Origin: Chrysopilus asiliformis
Lineage: Eukaryota; Arthropoda; Insecta; Diptera; Rhagionidae
NCBI GenBank assembly: GCA_964034945.1
Contig: OZ035960.1
Location: 65,502,470-65,566,469, forward strand
DNA length: 64,000 bases
Direction of reading: 5' to 3'
Under the pieces are notes generated by a model that had not been told where the DNA came from, searched no databases, and saw nothing but the letters and a program-made list of their open reading frames with translations. Made by a program: the position numbers and the translations under genes. Of this stretch, positions 10,582 through 21,998 are shown piece after piece (positions within the stretch are counted from its first letter, which is position 1; every line of letters begins with the position of its first letter).

Positions 10582-11235
10582 AGCCGCTATCTCCGCTCGA
10601 TTGTGTAGTCACCTTATGATCTCATGGTTGTCTATGCAAGCAGGGAGGCCATGCAAGGGTTGATGCAAGCCCTTATGGGGTCTTGTATTCAGAGCCAGAT
10701 CGGTGCTAGTCAGGAATGTTCATCTGAGCCTACACCACCAACCCAATGGTGTCGAACTTTGAACGTACTATGAGGCCTGCCAAGGTTTTAACGGGACGGA
10801 GGCGGCTGTGGCATTAGCCCGTTAGCCATTTCCGCAAGATGTTCACTCTTGCCTATTCAGGTAACGGAATGCCCCCACCGTCAGCCCAAAGCTATCTGTG
10901 TTTTGTCGTTGTTTCCAGTATGCCATAATTAAGATCTTACTGGTCTCGATCTTAATGTGTTCGGTCCATATTTCCTACGCCGTCCTCACATCGGGAGGTG
11001 ATGCGATGCGTTAGTTTATTTCGGGGATCTTTCCCGATTTCTTTGATCTCCCCTCCCGTACGCTGCTCACGTTAGTTCGCTAACGACTGGTGTCAGTTAG
11101 CTATCCAGGGGTCACCACTAGGAGGTGTGAGTCAACTTGATATGGTCAGGGACAAGGATCGATCTGGTCTTTGCCAGTACAGACGATCAGACCTTTCCAG
11201 ACCTTTCCCTTGTATAACCATACCCATAACCCCCC
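10582..11235 (-). promoter_or_regulatory. 5' leader and probable internal promoter of the R1-clade element
   Basis: About 650 bases lie between the 5' junction and the ORF1 start. The element strand begins with about six G followed by TTATGGGTATGG. No long ORF is present. Non-LTR elements normally carry an internal promoter here, but I recognise no specific core motif. Confidence 0.5.
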
Positions 11236-14200
11236 CAGTCTGTCAGTCTGTCAGTCTGTCAGTCTGTCAGTCTGTCAGTCTGTCAGTCTGTCAGTCTGTC
11301 AGTCTGTCAGTCTGTCAGTCTGTCAGTCTGTCAGTCTGTCAGTCTGTCAGTCTGTCAGTCTGTCAGTCTGTCAGTCTGTCAGTCTGTCAGTCTGTCAGTC
11401 TGTCAGTCTGTCAGTCTGTCAGTCTGTCAGTCTGTCAGTCTGTCAGTCTGTCAGTCTGTCAGTCTGTCAGTCTGTCAGTCTGTCAGTCTGTCAGTCTGTC
11501 AGTCTGTCAGTCTGTCAGTCTGTCAGTCTGTCAGTCTGTCAGTCTGTCAGTCTGTCAGTCTGTCAGTCTGTCAGTCTGTCAGTCTGTCAGTCTGTCAGTC
11601 TGTCAGTCTGTCAGTCTGTCAGTCTGTCAGTCTGTCAGTCTGTCAGTCTGTCAGTCTGTCAGTCTGTCAGTCTGTCAGTCTGTCAGTCTGTCAGTCTGTC
11701 AGTCTGTCAGTCTGTCAGTCTGTCAGTCTGTCAGTCTGTCAGTCTGTCAGTCTGTCAGTCTGTCAGTCTGTCAGTCTGTCAGTCTGTCAGTCTGTCAGTC
11801 TGTCAGTCTGTCAGTCTGTCAGTCTGTCAGTCTGTCAGTCTGTCAGTCTGTCAGTCTGTCAGTCTGTCAGTCTGTCAGTCTGTCAGTCTGTCAGTCTGTC
11901 AGTCTGTCAGTCTGTCAGTCTGTCAGTCTGTCAGTCTGTCAGTCTGTCAGTCTGTCAGTCTGTCAGTCTGTCAGTCTGTCAGTCTGTCAGTCTGTCAGTC
12001 TGTCAGTCTGTCAGTCTGTCAGTCTGTCAGTCTGTCAGTCTGTCAGTCTGTCAGTCTGTCAGTCTGTCAGTCTGTCAGTCTGTCAGTCTGTCAGTCTGTC
12101 AGTCTGTCAGTCTGTCAGTCTGTCAGTCTGTCAGTCTGTCAGTCTGTCAGTCTGTCAGTCTGTCAGTCTGTCAGTCTGTCAGTCTGTCAGTCTGTCAGTC
12201 TGTCAGTCTGTCAGTCTGTCAGTCTGTCAGTCTGTCAGTCTGTCAGTCTGTCAGTCTGTCAGTCTGTCAGTCTGTCAGTCTGTCAGTCTGTCAGTCTGTC
12301 AGTCTGTCAGTCTGTCAGTCTGTCAGTCTGTCAGTCTGTCAGTCTGTCAGTCTGTCAGTCTGTCAGTCTGTCAGTCTGTCAGTCTGTCAGTCTGTCAGTC
12401 TGTCAGTCTGTCAGTCTGTCAGTCTGTCAGTCTGTCAGTCTGTCAGTCTGTCAGTCTGTCAGTCTGTCAGTCTGTCAGTCTGTCAGTCTGTCAGTCTGTC
12501 AGTCTGTCAGTCTGTCAGTCTGTCAGTCTGTCAGTCTGTCAGTCTGTCAGTCTGTCAGTCTGTCAGTCTGTCAGTCTGTCAGTCTGTCAGTCTGTCAGTC
12601 TGTCAGTCTGTCAGTCTGTCAGTCTGTCAGTCTGTCAGTCTGTCAGTCTGTCAGTCTGTCAGTCTGTCAGTCTGTCAGTCTGTCAGTCTGTCAGTCTGTC
12701 AGTCTGTCAGTCTGTCAGTCTGTCAGTCTGTCAGTCTGTCAGTCTGTCAGTCTGTCAGTCTGTCAGTCTGTCAGTCTGTCAGTCTGTCAGTCTGTCAGTC
12801 TGTCAGTCTGTCAGTCTGTCAGTCTGTCAGTCTGTCAGTCTGTCAGTCTGTCAGTCTGTCAGTCTGTCAGTCTGTCAGTCTGTCAGTCTGTCAGTCTGTC
12901 AGTCTGTCAGTCTGTCAGTCTGTCAGTCTGTCAGTCTGTCAGTCTGTCAGTCTGTCAGTCTGTCAGTCTGTCAGTCTGTCAGTCTGTCAGTCTGTCAGTC
13001 TGTCAGTCTGTCAGTCTGTCAGTCTGTCAGTCTGTCAGTCTGTCAGTCTGTCAGTCTGTCAGTCTGTCAGTCTGTCAGTCTGTCAGTCTGTCAGTCTGTC
13101 AGTCTGTCAGTCTGTCAGTCTGTCAGTCTGTCAGTCTGTCAGTCTGTCAGTCTGTCAGTCTGTCAGTCTGTCAGTCTGTCAGTCTGTCAGTCTGTCAGTC
13201 TGTCAGTCTGTCAGTCTGTCAGTCTGTCAGTCTGTCAGTCTGTCAGTCTGTCAGTCTGTCAGTCTGTCAGTCTGTCAGTCTGTCAGTCTGTCAGTCTGTC
13301 AGTCTGTCAGTCTGTCAGTCTGTCAGTCTGTCAGTCTGTCAGTCTGTCAGTCTGTCAGTCTGTCAGTCTGTCAGTCTGTCAGTCTGTCAGTCTGTCAGTC
13401 TGTCAGTCTGTCAGTCTGTCAGTCTGTCAGTCTGTCAGTCTGTCAGTCTGTCAGTCTGTCAGTCTGTCAGTCTGTCAGTCTGTCAGTCTGTCAGTCTGTC
13501 AGTCTGTCAGTCTGTCAGTCTGTCAGTCTGTCAGTCTGTCAGTCTGTCAGTCTGTCAGTCTGTCAGTCTGTCAGTCTGTCAGTCTGTCAGTCTGTCAGTC
13601 TGTCAGTCTGTCAGTCTGTCAGTCTGTCAGTCTGTCAGTCTGTCAGTCTGTCAGTCTGTCAGTCTGTCAGTCTGTCAGTCTGTCAGTCTGTCAGTCTGTC
13701 AGTCTGTCAGTCTGTCAGTCTGTCAGTCTGTCAGTCTGTCAGTCTGTCAGTCTGTCAGTCTGTCAGTCTGTCAGTCTGTCAGTCTGTCAGTCTGTCAGTC
13801 TGTCAGTCTGTCAGTCTGTCAGTCTGTCAGTCTGTCAGTCTGTCAGTCTGTCAGTCTGTCAGTCTGTCAGTCTGTCAGTCTGTCAGTCTGTCAGTCTGTC
13901 AGTCTGTCAGTCTGTCAGTCTGTCAGTCTGTCAGTCTGTCAGTCTGTCAGTCTGTCAGTCTGTCAGTCTGTCAGTCTGTCAGTCTGTCAGTCTGTCAGTC
14001 TGTCAGTCTGTCAGTCTGTCAGTCTGTCAGTCTGTCAGTCTGTCAGTCTGTCAGTCTGTCAGTCTGTCAGTCTGTCAGTCTGTCAGTCTGTCAGTCTGTC
14101 AGTCTGTCAGTCTGTCAGTCTGTCAGTCTGTCAGTCTGTCAGTCTGTCAGTCTGTCAGTCTGTCAGTCTGTCAGTCTGTCAGTCTGTCAGTCTGTCAGTC

Positions 14201-17200
14201 TGTCAGTCTGTCAGTCTGTCAGTCTGTCAGTCTGTCAGTCTGTCAGTCTGTCAGTCTGTCAGTCTGTCAGTCTGTCAGTCTGTCAGTCTGTCAGTCTGTC
14301 AGTCTGTCAGTCTGTCAGTCTGTCAGTCTGTCAGTCTGTCAGTCTGTCAGTCTGTCAGTCTGTCAGTCTGTCAGTCTGTCAGTCTGTCAGTCTGTCAGTC
14401 TGTCAGTCTGTCAGTCTGTCAGTCTGTCAGTCTGTCAGTCTGTCAGTCTGTCAGTCTGTCAGTCTGTCAGTCTGTCAGTCTGTCAGTCTGTCAGTCTGTC
14501 AGTCTGTCAGTCTGTCAGTCTGTCAGTCTGTCAGTCTGTCAGTCTGTCAGTCTGTCAGTCTGTCAGTCTGTCAGTCTGTCAGTCTGTCAGTCTGTCAGTC
14601 TGTCAGTCTGTCAGTCTGTCAGTCTGTCAGTCTGTCAGTCTGTCAGTCTGTCAGTCTGTCAGTCTGTCAGTCTGTCAGTCTGTCAGTCTGTCAGTCTGTC
14701 AGTCTGTCAGTCTGTCAGTCTGTCAGTCTGTCAGTCTGTCAGTCTGTCAGTCTGTCAGTCTGTCAGTCTGTCAGTCTGTCAGTCTGTCAGTCTGTCAGTC
14801 TGTCAGTCTGTCAGTCTGTCAGTCTGTCAGTCTGTCAGTCTGTCAGTCTGTCAGTCTGTCAGTCTGTCAGTCTGTCAGTCTGTCAGTCTGTCAGTCTGTC
14901 AGTCTGTCAGTCTGTCAGTCTGTCAGTCTGTCAGTCTGTCAGTCTGTCAGTCTGTCAGTCTGTCAGTCTGTCAGTCTGTCAGTCTGTCAGTCTGTCAGTC
15001 TGTCAGTCTGTCAGTCTGTCAGTCTGTCAGTCTGTCAGTCTGTCAGTCTGTCAGTCTGTCAGTCTGTCAGTCTGTCAGTCTGTCAGTCTGTCAGTCTGTC
15101 AGTCTGTCAGTCTGTCAGTCTGTCAGTCTGTCAGTCTGTCAGTCTGTCAGTCTGTCAGTCTGTCAGTCTGTCAGTCTGTCAGTCTGTCAGTCTGTCAGTC
15201 TGTCAGTCTGTCAGTCTGTCAGTCTGTCAGTCTGTCAGTCTGTCAGTCTGTCAGTCTGTCAGTCTGTCAGTCTGTCAGTCTGTCAGTCTGTCAGTCTGTC
15301 AGTCTGTCAGTCTGTCAGTCTGTCAGTCTGTCAGTCTGTCAGTCTGTCAGTCTGTCAGTCTGTCAGTCTGTCAGTCTGTCAGTCTGTCAGTCTGTCAGTC
15401 TGTCAGTCTGTCAGTCTGTCAGTCTGTCAGTCTGTCAGTCTGTCAGTCTGTCAGTCTGTCAGTCTGTCAGTCTGTCAGTCTGTCAGTCTGTCAGTCTGTC
15501 AGTCTGTCAGTCTGTCAGTCTGTCAGTCTGTCAGTCTGTCAGTCTGTCAGTCTGTCAGTCTGTCAGTCTGTCAGTCTGTCAGTCTGTCAGTCTGTCAGTC
15601 TGTCAGTCTGTCAGTCTGTCAGTCTGTCAGTCTGTCAGTCTGTCAGTCTGTCAGTCTGTCAGTCTGTCAGTCTGTCAGTCTGTCAGTCTGTCAGTCTGTC
15701 AGTCTGTCAGTCTGTCAGTCTGTCAGTCTGTCAGTCTGTCAGTCTGTCAGTCTGTCAGTCTGTCAGTCTGTCAGTCTGTCAGTCTGTCAGTCTGTCAGTC
15801 TGTCAGTCTGTCAGTCTGTCAGTCTGTCAGTCTGTCAGTCTGTCAGTCTGTCAGTCTGTCAGTCTGTCAGTCTGTCAGTCTGTCAGTCTGTCAGTCTGTC
15901 AGTCTGTCAGTCTGTCAGTCTGTCAGTCTGTCAGTCTGTCAGTCTGTCAGTCTGTCAGTCTGTCAGTCTGTCAGTCTGTCAGTCTGTCAGTCTGTCAGTC
16001 TGTCAGTCTGTCAGTCTGTCAGTCTGTCAGTCTGTCAGTCTGTCAGTCTGTCAGTCTGTCAGTCTGTCAGTCTGTCAGTCTGTCAGTCTGTCAGTCTGTC
16101 AGTCTGTCAGTCTGTCAGTCTGTCAGTCTGTCAGTCTGTCAGTCTGTCAGTCTGTCAGTCTGTCAGTCTGTCAGTCTGTCAGTCTGTCAGTCTGTCAGTC
16201 TGTCAGTCTGTCAGTCTGTCAGTCTGTCAGTCTGTCAGTCTGTCAGTCTGTCAGTCTGTCAGTCTGTCAGTCTGTCAGTCTGTCAGTCTGTCAGTCTGTC
16301 AGTCTGTCAGTCTGTCAGTCTGTCAGTCTGTCAGTCTGTCAGTCTGTCAGTCTGTCAGTCTGTCAGTCTGTCAGTCTGTCAGTCTGTCAGTCTGTCAGTC
16401 TGTCAGTCTGTCAGTCTGTCAGTCTGTCAGTCTGTCAGTCTGTCAGTCTGTCAGTCTGTCAGTCTGTCAGTCTGTCAGTCTGTCAGTCTGTCAGTCTGTC
16501 AGTCTGTCAGTCTGTCAGTCTGTCAGTCTGTCAGTCTGTCAGTCTGTCAGTCTGTCAGTCTGTCAGTCTGTCAGTCTGTCAGTCTGTCAGTCTGTCAGTC
16601 TGTCAGTCTGTCAGTCTGTCAGTCTGTCAGTCTGTCAGTCTGTCAGTCTGTCAGTCTGTCAGTCTGTCAGTCTGTCAGTCTGTCAGTCTGTCAGTCTGTC
16701 AGTCTGTCAGTCTGTCAGTCTGTCAGTCTGTCAGTCTGTCAGTCTGTCAGTCTGTCAGTCTGTCAGTCTGTCAGTCTGTCAGTCTGTCAGTCTGTCAGTC
16801 TGTCAGTCTGTCAGTCTGTCAGTCTGTCAGTCTGTCAGTCTGTCAGTCTGTCAGTCTGTCAGTCTGTCAGTCTGTCAGTCTGTCAGTCTGTCAGTCTGTC
16901 AGTCTGTCAGTCTGTCAGTCTGTCAGTCTGTCAGTCTGTCAGTCTGTCAGTCTGTCAGTCTGTCAGTCTGTCAGTCTGTCAGTCTGTCAGTCTGTCAGTC
17001 TGTCAGTCTGTCAGTCTGTCAGTCTGTCAGTCTGTCAGTCTGTCAGTCTGTCAGTCTGTCAGTCTGTCAGTCTGTCAGTCTGTCAGTCTGTCAGTCTGTC
17101 AGTCTGTCAGTCTGTCAGTCTGTCAGTCTGTCAGTCTGTCAGTCTGTCAGTCTGTCAGTCTGTCAGTCTGTCAGTCTGTCAGTCTGTCAGTCTGTCAGTC

Positions 17201-19223
17201 TGTCAGTCTGTCAGTCTGTCAGTCTGTCAGTCTGTCAGTCTGTCAGTCTGTCAGTCTGTCAGTCTGTCAGTCTGTCAGTCTGTCAGTCTGTCAGTCTGTC
17301 AGTCTGTCAGTCTGTCAGTCTGTCAGTCTGTCAGTCTGTCAGTCTGTCAGTCTGTCAGTCTGTCAGTCTGTCAGTCTGTCAGTCTGTCAGTCTGTCAGTC
17401 TGTCAGTCTGTCAGTCTGTCAGTCTGTCAGTCTGTCAGTCTGTCAGTCTGTCAGTCTGTCAGTCTGTCAGTCTGTCAGTCTGTCAGTCTGTCAGTCTGTC
17501 AGTCTGTCAGTCTGTCAGTCTGTCAGTCTGTCAGTCTGTCAGTCTGTCAGTCTGTCAGTCTGTCAGTCTGTCAGTCTGTCAGTCTGTCAGTCTGTCAGTC
17601 TGTCAGTCTGTCAGTCTGTCAGTCTGTCAGTCTGTCAGTCTGTCAGTCTGTCAGTCTGTCAGTCTGTCAGTCTGTCAGTCTGTCAGTCTGTCAGTCTGTC
17701 AGTCTGTCAGTCTGTCAGTCTGTCAGTCTGTCAGTCTGTCAGTCTGTCAGTCTGTCAGTCTGTCAGTCTGTCAGTCTGTCAGTCTGTCAGTCTGTCAGTC
17801 TGTCAGTCTGTCAGTCTGTCAGTCTGTCAGTCTGTCAGTCTGTCAGTCTGTCAGTCTGTCAGTCTGTCAGTCTGTCAGTCTGTCAGTCTGTCAGTCTGTC
17901 AGTCTGTCAGTCTGTCAGTCTGTCAGTCTGTCAGTCTGTCAGTCTGTCAGTCTGTCAGTCTGTCAGTCTGTCAGTCTGTCAGTCTGTCAGTCTGTCAGTC
18001 TGTCAGTCTGTCAGTCTGTCAGTCTGTCAGTCTGTCAGTCTGTCAGTCTGTCAGTCTGTCAGTCTGTCAGTCTGTCAGTCTGTCAGTCTGTCAGTCTGTC
18101 AGTCTGTCAGTCTGTCAGTCTGTCAGTCTGTCAGTCTGTCAGTCTGTCAGTCTGTCAGTCTGTCAGTCTGTCAGTCTGTCAGTCTGTCAGTCTGTCAGTC
18201 TGTCAGTCTGTCAGTCTGTCAGTCTGTCAGTCTGTCAGTCTGTCAGTCTGTCAGTCTGTCAGTCTGTCAGTCTGTCAGTCTGTCAGTCTGTCAGTCTGTC
18301 AGTCTGTCAGTCTGTCAGTCTGTCAGTCTGTCAGTCTGTCAGTCTGTCAGTCTGTCAGTCTGTCAGTCTGTCAGTCTGTCAGTCTGTCAGTCTGTCAGTC
18401 TGTCAGTCTGTCAGTCTGTCAGTCTGTCAGTCTGTCAGTCTGTCAGTCTGTCAGTCTGTCAGTCTGTCAGTCTGTCAGTCTGTCAGTCTGTCAGTCTGTC
18501 AGTCTGTCAGTCTGTCAGTCTGTCAGTCTGTCAGTCTGTCAGTCTGTCAGTCTGTCAGTCTGTCAGTCTGTCAGTCTGTCAGTCTGTCAGTCTGTCAGTC
18601 TGTCAGTCTGTCAGTCTGTCAGTCTGTCAGTCTGTCAGTCTGTCAGTCTGTCAGTCTGTCAGTCTGTCAGTCTGTCAGTCTGTCAGTCTGTCAGTCTGTC
18701 AGTCTGTCAGTCTGTCAGTCTGTCAGTCTGTCAGTCTGTCAGTCTGTCAGTCTGTCAGTCTGTCAGTCTGTCAGTCTGTCAGTCTGTCAGTCTGTCAGTC
18801 TGTCAGTCTGTCAGTCTGTCAGTCTGTCAGTCTGTCAGTCTGTCAGTCTGTCAGTCTGTCAGTCTGTCAGTCTGTCAGTCTGTCAGTCTGTCAGTCTGTC
18901 AGTCTGTCAGTCTGTCAGTCTGTCAGTCTGTCAGTCTGTCAGTCTGTCAGTCTGTCAGTCTGTCAGTCTGTCAGTCTGTCAGTCTGTCAGTCTGTCAGTC
19001 TGTCAGTCTGTCAGTCTGTCAGTCTGTCAGTCTGTCAGTCTGTCAGTCTGTCAGTCTGTCAGTCTGTCAGTCTGTCAGTCTGTCAGTCTGTCAGTCTGTC
19101 AGTCTGTCAGTCTGTCAGTCTGTCAGTCTGTCAGTCTGTCAGTCTGTCAGTCTGTCAGTCTGTCAGTCTGTCAGTCTGTCAGTCTGTCAGTCTGTCAGTC
19201 TGTCAGTCTGTCAGTCTGTCAGT
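11236..19223 (+). repeat. Perfect 8-bp satellite array, right part (TGTCAGTC)n
   Basis: About 998 units run without a departure that I could see. From 19224 the sequence decays (AGTTTGACAGCCTGTCAGTCC) and meets an R1-like relic. All plus frames are open, giving spurious reading frames of more than 2700 codons (11127-19247 and 11171-19360) that should not be annotated as proteins. Confidence 0.98.
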
Positions 19224-19224
19224 T

Positions 19225-19677
19225 TGACAGCCTGTCAGTCCTGCTAATATATTCGAGCAGTTACGCATGCTGCCTGGTCAGATGTTGTTCGATAGGTGCA
19301 ACTGACTCTGAGGCGCTTTATCTATACGCTTGTCCCACCGTTTTTTATTTATTTATTTAATAACGTTTCTGACAGTAGATGCTTTCTCAGCTGAGTAATT
19401 CGGGTGTGACTTGAAGCTTAGTTTTCTGTCAATCATCACTCCCAGGTATTTTATGATGATTGTGTAGCCTCCAACAGAGACTTCAATTGACTCCTTTTTC
19501 TTGCATTTGCTAATGAGGACTCCTTCCGTCTTTTGTTCCGCAAGCTCGACTCCAACAGTCTCTAACCAGTTTTTAATTGACCCCGTGTTCTTATTCTCAT
19601 ATATTTCCACTTCGTCTTAATTACGTGCCACCCCACCACTGCGATGTCATCTGCAAATCCTATGACTGCGAGTTCTA
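19225..19677 (-). pseudogene. Decayed R1-like reverse transcriptase fragment at the array edge
   Basis: Read on the minus strand from about 19675, the fragment shows GFADDIAVV (the catalytic FADD region), then at 19610-19353 a segment with VELAEQKTEGVLIS and IKYLGVMIDRKLSFKSH, which aligns with the thumb region of the intact ORF2 at 6038-9058. After an (AAAT)n-like stretch near 19345-19361 it continues at about 19310-19245 with RLRVSCTYRTTSDQAA, matching ALRVISAYRTVSDEAA of the intact element. The frame changes several times and both ends are missing. Array-like remnants (GTTAGTCTGTTGGTCTGTCT) continue at about 19684-19703, so this older copy also sits inside the satellite, in the same orientation as the intact one. 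Confidence 0.8.
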
Positions 19678-20300
19678 TGTTTGTTAGTCTGTTGGTCTGT
19701 CTCAAAAACTAATAGAAGTAGAGCCATGAAATGTTAGGTCCTGGAATAGGACGACCCTGTGTACGTTTGGTGGAAATTATTTGAGCGGAAGTTATCAAAA
19801 TTACAGGTTTTTAGAAATCGCAATTTTGTTTTTCGCGATTTACTCTGAAACGGTCGTATTATGTACGGCAAGTTTTGGAAACATTAAAATTTCCTACATG
19901 GCAATCTACACAATTGTGTTTCTAACCGTTATCTTTTAGCGATATAAAAATATTTTCATTAAAATGTAAAAAATAGAGTTTTACGAAATCCTTACAAACT
20001 AATGGTTCTTCGTATAAATAGTGTCATGTGTGCTAGAAAGCGTCCAAATCACTCCTAAATTTTTCATAAATTCAATAAGTTGTCTATCATTGGGTTGAGT
20101 CTTATAGACTTATCTAATGAAACCTCGAGAAATGCAAATTATAGGTAAAATCTTTCTGGTGACATGTTTTCGTCGTTTCCATAGCATTTCCTTAAAATCT
20201 CCATTATTAATCTCAGAATAAAATTCAAATTTTGAAGATTTTATTTCTTGGCGTCAAAAATTTGATGCGTCAAACGCGATTCAATGTATCTTGCCCTTTA
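19678..20300 (+). repeat. Array-flanking repeat, copy 1
   Basis: After degenerate TGTC repeats, the sequence CTCAAAAACTAATAGAAG and what follows (CCATGAAAT, GGTCCTGGAATAGGACGA, TGGTGGAAAT, AAATCGCAATTTTG, CGATTTACTC) matches, with divergence, the segment right of the third array at 61785 onward. It is therefore part of the repeat family that carries the 8-bp array, not unique flank. Similarity fades somewhere near 20000-20300. Confidence 0.7.
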
Positions 20301-20821
20301 AGACGGAAATTCACAAAATTGGTGATGTGGCCAAGCTAGTTGACGCTCTCCATTTTCATCTAGTACGAGCGGCAACGAAGCGTTCTCTTTCCTTTGGACC
20401 GTCCTGGGGAGCAGATCGAAGATCGATCATTGGATTGAGAAAATTTTTTTAAAGTTTTTGGGCGGAAATTAATAAATATATTGAATTTCCATGATTTAAT
20501 TGTGCACGTGAGCCGTAAATTTTTAAATCAATGCGAGCAGACCTACCAGTATATCTCAAGTCCAAGGAAATGAGAGCCCTTTTTTTCCTGTATCACATTT
20601 TTGTTGAGATTAGACAACATTAAAATCTAACCCCAAAGACGTGGGTCAAGTGCATAAAGATTAAAAATTCTACACATTTGAATTGTTCAAACATTTTTAT
20701 GTGCATCTACTTTTGACGCAATTCATCGTCGCCACTTTTCGTACAGCATCATTTTGTGCTATTCAGGCAACATTTTACTGAGATCACGGCAAAATCTCCT
20801 AGCGTATCGATCTAGCAGACG
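20301..20821. other. AT-rich DNA with no recognised feature
   Basis: I see no ORF, repeat or RNA signal here. A pyrimidine-poor CTAGCAG at 20813-20819 could act as a splice acceptor for the next segment, but this is weak. Confidence 0.4.
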
Positions 20822-21258
20822 GTGATCCTGAAATTCCCACTCATTGCGCTACAGTCCACAAATATTTCAATATTGGGAAGAGCAAGTCAATTAAGAGGGG
20901 TGAGGAACTTTCCTAGAGGGAAAGAGGCGGCATTGAACTCCTTGGAAAATCCATTATTATTCTCCTCGGCATCTTCATTAAATTCAGCGGTGGTAGCAGA
21001 GCACGAGTTTGCAGAAAGAAATCAATTGGAGAAGGCAACTTACACATAAGATCGCGTTAATATCATAGGGAAGTTTGTGTCCATGTTGGCACAGCTATTG
21101 TAAAGTTCTTTTCCACTCGTTAATGCACTTTTTGTCACAGATTTTAGATTATGGAATATTTGAACTCAAAGTCAAAGTAAAATCGCAAAATCTTTACGCA
21201 GCCGAGCGACTGGTGTGCACATCAACGCTGGAGGTGAGCGACAAATCAGTAAAAACAG
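20822..21258 (+). other. Possible exon-like coding fragments (unassigned)
   Basis: An open frame of 75 codons at 20822-21049 (core FPRGKEAALNSLENPLLF) is followed by a second stretch at 21142-21258 (YGIFELKVKVKSQNLYAAER). The second stretch is bracketed by a pyrimidine-rich TTTTTGTCACAG and a CAG/GTGATG donor-like site. The amino-acid composition looks coding rather than random, but I recognise no family. It could be part of a host gene interrupted by the element at 21362, or chance. From 21259 to 21357 nothing is seen. Confidence 0.2.
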
Positions 21259-21361
21259 GTGATGTACCCTTTTTATATTTAATTTGAAGTGCAGTGTAGT
21301 GGAAAAGTCCTAAAGAGGAAACTAGAACGTAAATAAGGGATCAATTAATAAAGAAAGTATA

Positions 21362-21998
21362 TGTGATGGCCAACGAAAAGACCATCACATTCCTTTCCCA
21401 CGAATGGCTGATTCAATCGCGATACAAAACGTCTCAAATTGCAGCAGACGTGATGTGACGCGATTGAGTCAGCATAAAGCGAGTAAACAACCACTTCATG
21501 TGCCAAGTGCATGAGTTCGGTCGCGACATAAACAGTTCGAATTACCGAACTGATAAGAGTGACGCGGCCGACTCAGCATTTGTTTGAGGCATGGGTTGCT
21601 GCTGGCGACGACGGCCAGTTGAGTGAGTTGAGTTGAGTTTCGGTGTTTTTAAGAGTCGGTTGTGTTTCGGTCGCGTAGTCGGAATGAAGATTTGAAAAGA
21701 TTTATTAAAACATTAAAATAAGTTAAAATTTGGAAAGATTTATTAAAACATTAAAATAAGTTAAAATTTGGAAAGATTTATTAAAACATTAAAATAAGTT
21801 AAAATTTGGAAAGATTTATTAAAACATTACAATAAGTTAAAATTTGGAAAGATTTATTAAAACATTAAAATAAGTTAAGATAGTAAAGGTATTGTGCGAA
21901 ATAGTGTAACAGTTTTTAGTGATTAAATAAATAAATATAAAGGACAAAGTGTGTAATTACTAACAATAACAATTCTCCCAAAAAAACCCCCCACGACA
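21362..21998 (+). repeat. 5' LTR
   Basis: It starts TGTGATGGCC and ends CCACGACA, and matches 36890-37526 in length and, by eye, nearly base for base. It contains five 38-bp tandem repeats, a short GTTGAGTGAGTTGAGTTGAG run near 21614-21637, and AATAAATAAATA near 21924 that could supply the polyadenylation signal. Confidence 0.95.
21699..21881 (+). repeat. 38-bp tandem repeat within the LTR, five copies
   Basis: Copies start at 21699, 21737, 21775, 21813 and 21851, each beginning GATTTATTAAAACATTA; the last is partial. The fourth copy has a C within ACATTACAATAAG, and the 3' LTR shares that variant. The block may be an enhancer or length-variable spacer; function is unknown. Confidence 0.9.

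Larger units (their letters stand above)
5817..11235 (-). mobile_element. Complete R1-clade non-LTR retrotransposon inserted in the 8-bp satellite
   Basis: The element reads right to left: a 5' leader (11235-10582) starting with a run of G, a gag-like ORF1, an endonuclease/reverse transcriptase ORF2, a 3' UTR and a poly(A) tail seen as 32 T at 5817-5848. Both flanks are TGTCAGTC array. On the element strand the 5' flank ends ...GACAGACT(G) and the 3' flank starts (A)GACTGACA. The phase shift fits a target duplication of 4 or 6 bp, or either plus a multiple of 8. A 14-bp duplication, the length known for R1 in Drosophila 28S rDNA, would fit but cannot be proved inside a repeat. Both ORFs are uninterrupted, so the copy may be active. 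R1-clade assignment rests on the ORF1 zinc knuckles, the ORF2 domain order and C-terminal motif. Confidence 0.93.

Noticed and set aside
6051..10663. Plus-strand ORFs opposite the R1-clade element
   Set aside because: They are complements of the intact ORF1 and ORF2 and have no motifs of their own.
1..19223. CRISPR array
   Set aside because: The repeat is 8 bp with no spacers, and the context is a eukaryotic repeat landscape.
11127..19360. Giant open frames of more than 2700 codons with CQSVSLSV repeats, and similar ones at 5150-6148 and 59306-61850
   Set aside because: An 8-bp repeat without stops opens all three plus frames equally. There is no codon bias, no bounded start and no conserved flank, so these are artefacts of the satellite.
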